DNA from: Verrucomicrobiales bacterium
GTDB lineage: Bacteria > Verrucomicrobiota > Verrucomicrobiia > Limisphaerales > UBA1100
DNA length: 10,919 nt
Assembly (NCBI GenBank): GCA_003517285.1
Contig: DPAW01000240.1
Coordinates: forward strand, 1-10,919
Reading direction: 5' to 3'
Under the pieces are notes generated by a model, which saw only the letters and a program-made list of their open reading frames with translations, ran no database searches and had not been told where the DNA came from. The position numbers and the translations under genes were made by a program. This document shows, piece after piece, positions 6,682 to 10,919 of the stretch; the first letter of the stretch is position 1, and each line of letters opens with the position of its first letter.

Positions 6682-8093
6682 GCGAGAATGGAACGAACGT
6701 GACGGCTTTCGCGCTTGGCCGGCCCAAGTCGGTGCTTGGCCCCCATCGCGCTCACCATTGTGTTATAAACGTCCAGTCCCTCTGCCCCAACATCCATGAT
6801 TTCGCCGGTCTTGAAACGACCATTTGCACCGGTGATCGCATGAAAAACGCCGGAGAGTTCCCGTTTGGAATCGTTGTGACGCCCGTCACCAGACTCAGTG
6901 GAAATCGTGATCATTGAGTTTTCCATAATCGACCGACCGTTCGCCTCTTTTTCGGAATCAAGTCGATTCAGGAAATAGGCGACCTCACGCATCTTCATTA
7001 GGGCATGAGCGCGGAGTTGTTCGTTCTTTTTCTTCTCGCTGAATTTATGCCACCACTCGTGACTGCAACCCTGATCACCGGAGGCGTTCAACTGCTTGGG
7101 ATCATTGAATTCAAACATTTTTCGGCCACCGTACTCGTAGTCGCCAACCAAGCGGATACGCTCACCCGCCGCGAGAAATGTGATGGAGCCAAACCGTACT
7201 CGATCCATTTGAACAGACAGGGCGTACAGATCAGCCATCAGGTGCCACTCCGTGGTCAACTCCTCCAGTGTAATGTCAATGCCTTGACCGCCCGGGTCGG
7301 CCTGTCCTCCGTGCAGCAGCTTGGAACGGGGCGGCAGCTTCGGCCCTTCGCCTTTGCGATGCTTCATCTCAAAAGCACGTAGTTCGTACTCCCGAATACG
7401 CTCGAGATGCTCGACCACCCGGTTCTTGGAAGCGCTACCCAACGGGGAATTCGCGCCGGTATAGTACTTGTACTGATCCACCACCGAATCGAGCACACTG
7501 CGTTTCAGTCGCTGCTTGCGGGCATCGCCATTTGTGCCGGCGTTGACGACACCGAACACCCGGTCAAACAAATCACGTGGTTTTTCCTGCATCGTCCCTG
7601 CCACCGTCCCATCCAGATTGTAGCTGTGAAGATAACGCCCCACCCGGCTTCGGCGGAAGTACGTTCCCCCGATCAACGTCGGCACCATCCCTGGCGGAAG
7701 CCCATCCGGATGATGCGCCTGCCGAACCACCTGATCGATCGAAGGCCCTCCGGCCTTGGCCTCGCCGCCAGCCGGCATCGCGGTGAACGAACCGGTCGCA
7801 CCATCGAAGTGGGCATTTATACCGCTGACATCACAACGCACCTGATCCACATCTCGCATGATGAGCAACTTATCGCGAAGTGGCTTGAGTGGCTCAAGTA
7901 CTCCCTCGTAACCCTCCTTTTGAAGTGGAGCCGGAATACCCAGCCCGAAAAACACATTAAACGCCCGTACTGGCACATCCTTGGCCACATTACCTGCCGC
8001 GGAATACACCATCTCCTCCAGCAACGGCAATCCAACTGCGACCCCGCCCAATCCCTTGAGCATCGTTCGTCGATTCATAGGTTTACTCTTCAT
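6678..8093 (-). CDS. DUF1552 family protein with twin-arginine signal
   Basis: This 471-residue protein belongs to a family of unknown function, very common in Planctomycetota and Verrucomicrobiota and usually encoded beside a DUF1592-type cytochrome. The N-terminus has a clear Tat signal: RR at residues 8-9 in NRRTMLKGLGG, then a hydrophobic stretch to about 33. The protein is therefore exported folded, perhaps with a cofactor. Family features are the EPLKPLRDKLLIM block (67-79), NAHFDGATGSF (93-103), the late TISTESGDGRHND (396-408) and a GRFKTG segment (425-430). ATG 8093 overlaps the end of the upstream cytochrome gene by 11 bases, so translation is probably coupled. A second ATG (Met6, codon at 8076-8078), four bases past the upstream stop, has GAAGAG eight bases ahead and still leaves a full Tat motif, so it is an equal candidate start. 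Its C-terminus overlaps the glycosyltransferase stop region. Confidence 0.92.
   Translation of the reverse strand: MKSKPMNRRTMLKGLGGVAVGLPLLEEMVYSAAGNVAKDVPVRAFNVFFGLGIPAPLQKEGYEGVLEPLKPLRDKLLIMRDVDQVRCDVSGINAHFDGATGSFTAMPAGGEAKAGGPSIDQVVRQAHHPDGLPPGMVPTLIGGTYFRRSRVGRYLHSYNLDGTVAGTMQEKPRDLFDRVFGVVNAGTNGDARKQRLKRSVLDSVVDQYKYYTGANSPLGSASKNRVVEHLERIREYELRAFEMKHRKGEGPKLPPRSKLLHGGQADPGGQGIDITLEELTTEWHLMADLYALSVQMDRVRFGSITFLAAGERIRLVGDYEYGGRKMFEFNDPKQLNASGDQGCSHEWWHKFSEKKKNEQLRAHALMKMREVAYFLNRLDSEKEANGRSIMENSMITISTESGDGRHNDSKRELSGVFHAITGANGRFKTGEIMDVGAEGLDVYNTMVSAMGAKHRLGPAKRESRHVRSILA
6712..6741. repeat. Two palindrome half-sites at the 3' end of the DUF1552 gene
   Basis: CGCTTGGCC (6712-6720) and GCTTGGCC (6734-6741) flank CCCAAG (6723-6728). 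CTTGG at 6714-6718 can pair with CCAAG at 6724-6728 across CCGGC, giving a small inverted repeat within 50 bases of the convergent gene ends. On the coding strand the two half-sites encode Ala-Lys-Arg and Ala-Lys-His. There is no T-run, so this is not scored as a terminator. Confidence 0.5.
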
Positions 8094-10713
8094 TGTCAGA
8101 TTCTGTTTTGGTTTTTTGAACTAAATCGCTTTGAACAATTGCACGAATCACACTGGCGTACGTTCCGCCACCCTTCTGCGCCGCCTGATGTATCCTGTCA
8201 AGGGCGAGTGCGTCCGGTTGGCCAAGCGGGCGGCCAAGCGCAAACTGGGCGACCTTCCATGTCAAGCATTGGCCCACCCGGTCGCTACCCGAGAGCAAAT
8301 TCATCAACTCTGCCGAAGTCTTGTATGGCACCGGCTTGGCCGTCCCCGGAAAGAGAATCTCTCCATCCTCCCGTAGTTCATTGCCGTGTTCGTCCTTATT
8401 GTGAAACGCACCAACACCGTCGAACATCTCCAAGCCGTAAGCCAATGGTTCGAACTTGCCGTGACAGCCCCCGCAGGACTTGTTCGCCACCCGATCCTCT
8501 GCGATTGATCGCTGCGTCAGGCCCGGCTTGGTTGCCACCGGCGTGGTATCGACACACGGTGGAGGATCCTTCACCCCGCTCCGCAATAGGTCGTGCAACA
8601 CGAACAACCCTCTGGTCACCATCGAAGCCTCGTCCCCCCCGATGGTCAACACGCTCCCCTGCGTCAGCAATCCACCCCGCTCCGACACACCTGACAAATC
8701 GTATCTGGCCAAGCCATCGCCTTTCACCGGAACGAGACCGTAGTGCTTGGCCAAGCGCGGGGTTGCAAAAGTGACATTAGCATTCAACAACTCCGCCAAG
8801 GGACGGTTTTGTTTCCAGATCACCTCTTCGAAAAACGCCAGTGTCTCAGCTTTCATGTCCTGCCCCAGTTCGCGGTTCCAACCGGGAAAGCGCTTGGCGT
8901 TGGGGCTCATGTTGGCCAAGCGATCAAGGTTGAGCCACTCATTGGCAAATTCGATCGACCGCCTTACCGCCCGTGAATCCGCCAGCATCCGGTTAATCTG
9001 TTCATCCATCACCGCCGGCGAAAACAGTTCACCACTCTCGGCCAGTTCCAATAACTTTTTGTCAGGTGCCGCCCCCCAGATGATGAAACTCATTCGGGTC
9101 GCCAATTCAAATTCGGAAACCGGCCATTCGTCTCCATCGCCTCGTTGGTTTTCCACCCGGTAAATGAAACGGGGAGACTGCAGCATCGCCTCAAGCATCA
9201 ATCCCACGCCTTCCTCTAGCGTGCCGCCGGTGCTGGTCACCGTGGTTGTGATCCCACGAAATGCCGCCACCTCCGACGAGTTTAAATCGCCACGAAGAAA
9301 ATCCCGCCCCATGTTTGAGATAAACCCACGCATGGAATTGTCTGTCAGGTTGAGGCGTTCGTTGTACCGGTTGATGAACGCACGCACATCCATTTTCTCC
9401 ACGATCAAGCCGGCCAAGGTCGAATAAGCCTCAATATGTTTTAAATCGACCTTCAGGTTATAAGCCGTGTTACTGAAGCCATCGGCACGGATGTCGGCCG
9501 GCAACAGTTCCCGGGCCTCCTTCTCAATATCAACATCGACGACACTTTTCACTGATCGAATATACTCCGACACCGTCAACCGGCGGATCCAGTTTTCGGT
9601 GGCACGCCGATCGAACGTGTGGGCAAGTGGATCAATCTCCTCAGTCGTCCAGACCGCGCCGTCATCGATCCATTTGCGTAGCAACTGCTTCTCTCCGTCA
9701 GAAAGAGGCGCACGTTCATCCGGCATGTCATCCGACTCAACCACTTCCCAAATCAAGCTTTCGGCTGAGTTTCCGGGAATGATCGACTTGTCGCCGTTAC
9801 CCAGCGCGAACGCCTTGGCTTTCCGCGATAGATCCAGCTTACCTTTTCGGGTCGCCGTATCGTGGCACTCAAGACAATGACGGGAGAGTATCGGCACAAT
9901 TTCTTCGTCAAAAAACTTCTCCTTTTCCGATCGCTTTTTCGCGGCCAACTCCAACTGGACACTTTCACCATCCAGCCCGGCCTTGTAATTCTTCAACACT
10001 TCTTCTGCATCAAGATTTCTCCCGTAAACGGCAACCAGATGATAAGTGCCCAACCACTGCCTCCCTTTGCTCAATTCGTCAGCAAGGCCAAGCCGGTAGG
10101 ACGCATCCCAGCGGGCCGTACGACCACCAATCGACTTGCTATTGTTCAACTTGCCGTTCAGGTAAAATTTGGCCTGCCCGACTGAATCGCGCGTGAAAAC
10201 AACATGCGTCAGTTTCAGGTTTAAACTGCCCGGTTTTGAAGCGAATGAGGGCAATCCATTGTTGGTCGTTTCAGTAGTCCGAAATCTCACGTCATACCGG
10301 TCCTCCTCCTGTCCCAAAGTGACATTGCGATTGGTGCTGTTCCCGGAAACTGTGACAATCCGGGCTGGCCCTTCCTGTTTTTTATTGGCCGGACGCACCC
10401 ACGCCTCCAGTGTGATTGCCCCGGAGCGCTTTACTGCATTTGAAATTTTTGAGGCCGGCTTGGATGATCGAATGAGCGTTTGCCCACGAACCTCAAGCCC
10501 TCCCTCGAAACGTCGAACATTTCTGGGATTCTCGATGCGTAAATCCAACGCTTGGCCGACACCGGAGCGATCCTTGACCAATTCGCCCTTGGTTAGGCGA
10601 AAGTCGTACAACGCCAGCAAGCCATCATGCACCCGATTTTCAGCATGCCCCGAAACGGACAACACCAACATCGACAAGGCAAACCACAAGTTGAATCGTT
10701 GAAAACCACGCAT
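8083..10713 (-). CDS. LamG / planctomycete-type c-cytochrome with DUF1587-DUF1595-DUF1592-DUF1588-DUF1585
   Basis: This 876-residue exported protein belongs to a family of unproven function, probably redox-active or acting on polymers outside the cytoplasm. Numbering starts at the ATG at 10711-10713. Domains in order: Sec signal peptide (1-24, ending SGHA); LamG/concanavalin-like domain (about 30-245), often carbohydrate-binding; planctomycete cytochrome-c domain (about 265-360) with haem motif CLECH (280-284) and possible axial Met330 in DDMPDE; DUF1587 (about 376-445); DUF1595 (about 460-522); DUF1592 (about 530-660); DUF1588 (about 675-780) with a second haem motif CGGCH (747-751); and a C-terminal DUF1585 region with ALGRPLGQPD. 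The frame stays open upstream to 10914, but that part crosses a tRNA and a promoter, and only the 10713 start gives a proper signal peptide. The stop overlaps the DUF1552 start, so both are cotranscribed. It carries three full copies of the repeated palindrome. Confidence 0.93.
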   Translation of the reverse strand: MRGFQRFNLWFALSMLVLSVSGHAENRVHDGLLALYDFRLTKGELVKDRSGVGQALDLRIENPRNVRRFEGGLEVRGQTLIRSSKPASKISNAVKRSGAITLEAWVRPANKKQEGPARIVTVSGNSTNRNVTLGQEEDRYDVRFRTTETTNNGLPSFASKPGSLNLKLTHVVFTRDSVGQAKFYLNGKLNNSKSIGGRTARWDASYRLGLADELSKGRQWLGTYHLVAVYGRNLDAEEVLKNYKAGLDGESVQLELAAKKRSEKEKFFDEEIVPILSRHCLECHDTATRKGKLDLSRKAKAFALGNGDKSIIPGNSAESLIWEVVESDDMPDERAPLSDGEKQLLRKWIDDGAVWTTEEIDPLAHTFDRRATENWIRRLTVSEYIRSVKSVVDVDIEKEARELLPADIRADGFSNTAYNLKVDLKHIEAYSTLAGLIVEKMDVRAFINRYNERLNLTDNSMRGFISNMGRDFLRGDLNSSEVAAFRGITTTVTSTGGTLEEGVGLMLEAMLQSPRFIYRVENQRGDGDEWPVSEFELATRMSFIIWGAAPDKKLLELAESGELFSPAVMDEQINRMLADSRAVRRSIEFANEWLNLDRLANMSPNAKRFPGWNRELGQDMKAETLAFFEEVIWKQNRPLAELLNANVTFATPRLAKHYGLVPVKGDGLARYDLSGVSERGGLLTQGSVLTIGGDEASMVTRGLFVLHDLLRSGVKDPPPCVDTTPVATKPGLTQRSIAEDRVANKSCGGCHGKFEPLAYGLEMFDGVGAFHNKDEHGNELREDGEILFPGTAKPVPYKTSAELMNLLSGSDRVGQCLTWKVAQFALGRPLGQPDALALDRIHQAAQKGGGTYASVIRAIVQSDLVQKTKTESDNEE
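8218..8240. repeat. Palindrome copy plus spaced half-site in the cytochrome gene
   Basis: TTGGCCAA at 8218-8225 lies in the first of two GGCCAAGCG units (8220-8228 and 8232-8240) separated by GGC. On the coding strand this encodes ALGRPLGQP, so the core is read as Leu-Gly-Gln rather than Leu-Ala-Lys. Confidence 0.7.
8745..8756. repeat. Iterated palindrome copy in the cytochrome gene
   Basis: GCTTGGCCAAGC is a perfect 12-base palindrome. On the minus strand it encodes the Leu-Ala-Lys of PRLAKHYG (residues 652-659), at the end of the DUF1592 domain. A one-mismatch relative, CTGGCCAAGC, lies at 8705-8714. Confidence 0.7.
8912..8922. repeat. Iterated palindrome copy in the cytochrome gene
   Basis: TTGGCCAA (8912-8919), followed by GCG, encodes Arg-Leu-Ala-Asn on the minus strand within the DUF1592 domain (residues 598-601). 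A further half-site, CGCTTGGCC, lies at 10549-10557 in the LamG part. Confidence 0.65.
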
Positions 10714-10877
10714 CGTAATGATCTGGGAGGAACTATGCTGTACCACGGCAGACCTGTCAAAAGCAGGGTGAAGGGAATCTTTCAACTTCGAAATGGCTGG
10801 GCTACTTTCTTGCACCGCAGCAGCCCGGTGGTAACCGGGAGAAGAATTGGATCGAGGTGATCGGGAGAAAAGAAAAA
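10714..10877 (-). other. Intergenic region between tRNA-Ala and the cytochrome gene
   Basis: These 164 bases hold a pyrimidine-rich tract straight after the tRNA (minus strand ATTTTTCTTTTC, 10866-10877), which may help end the tRNA transcript although no separate hairpin precedes it. They also hold a small perfect hairpin (10824-10829 CCCGGT with 10834-10839 ACCGGG, loop GGTA) and a promoter near the cytochrome start. No small gene was recognised. Confidence 0.5.
10732..10760 (-). promoter_or_regulatory. Sigma70-like promoter of the cytochrome/DUF1552 operon
   Basis: On the minus strand a perfect -35 box TTGACA (10755-10760) is followed by a 17-base spacer and a -10 box CATAGT (10732-10737, four of six bases of TATAAT). 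The ATG comes 18 bases after the -10 box, so transcription starting about seven bases downstream of it would leave a leader of only about ten bases. That agrees with the lack of a Shine-Dalgarno sequence and supports the start at 10713. Confidence 0.55.
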
Positions 10878-10919
10878 TGGTGGAGCCGACTGGAGTCGAA
10901 CCAGCGACCCCCACAATGC
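10878..10919 (-). tRNA. tRNA-Ala, 3' part (5' half beyond window)
   Basis: Read on the minus strand, the right edge gives the 3' half of a class I tRNA. CCA is encoded (10878-10880) after discriminator A73. The acceptor strand is CGGCTCC (10882-10888), the T arm is GCTGG-TTCGACT-CCAGT (10889-10905), a five-base variable loop GGGTC follows (10906-10910), and the anticodon-stem strand is TGTGG (10911-10915). Counting back, positions 35-36 are GC with A37, so the anticodon is NGC, that is alanine. U at position 70 matches the G3-U70 identity pair of alanine tRNAs. The wobble base and the whole 5' half are outside the window. The encoded CCA means no further processing is needed to make the acceptor end. 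Confidence 0.85.

Noticed and set aside
8218..8240. Palindrome doublets as a CRISPR or transposon-end array
   Set aside because: Units are 9-16 bases, scattered inside coding sequence in different frames, without regular spacers, target duplications or a transposase nearby.
7407..8774. 455-codon open frame on the plus strand opposite the DUF1552 and DUF1592 genes
   Set aside because: It is rich in Arg, Pro, His and Ser with no recognisable domain and spans the junction of two well-supported minus-strand genes. It looks like a shadow of their codon pattern.
10714..10914. N-terminal extension of the cytochrome gene to 10914
   Set aside because: The extra codons read through a tRNA gene and a promoter and carry no recognisable protein features. 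The ATG at 10713 gives a signal peptide and a good promoter distance.

Overview
The window reads as bacterial chromosome from the Planctomycetota–Verrucomicrobiota group, most likely Verrucomicrobiota. This rests on family content, not on a marker gene: a DUF3500 protein, a membrane DUF2723-like/TPR protein, and above all the paired DUF1592-type c-cytochrome (with LamG and planctomycete-type haem domains) and Tat-exported DUF1552 protein. None of the starts has a clear Shine-Dalgarno sequence, which also fits these phyla. Coding density is high and no gene-free stretch exceeds 300 bases.

Layout. Plus strand: (1) the end of an exported DUF3500 protein whose start lies before the window; (2) after a strong intergenic hairpin, an RlmD/RumA-type Fe-S 23S rRNA uracil-5-methyltransferase; (3) a 1042-residue membrane protein with a DUF2723-like (GT-C) half and a TPR half; (4) three bases later, a GT4 glycosyltransferase. 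Genes 3 and 4 look like one operon for surface glycan or glycoprotein assembly. Minus strand, read from the right edge: the 3' half of a tRNA-Ala, a sigma70-like promoter 18 bases upstream of its start codon, the LamG–haem–DUF1587/1595/1592/1588/1585 protein, and the DUF1552 protein, whose start overlaps it. The DUF1552 gene runs tail to tail into the glycosyltransferase gene, with a 4-base overlap of the two stop regions.

The most unusual signal is not a gene. A palindrome with core TTGGCCAA, often extended to GCTTGGCCAAGC and once to the perfect 16-mer GCGCTTGGCCAAGCGC, occurs 12 times in 10.9 kb, where about 0.17 would be expected by chance for a given 8-mer. Many half-sites (GGCCAAGCG / CGCTTGGCC) surround these. 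The motif sits inside genes of unrelated families on both strands, mostly read as Leu-Ala-Lys but also in the other frames. It resembles the highly iterated palindromes (HIP1, GCGATCGC) of cyanobacteria, with a different sequence.
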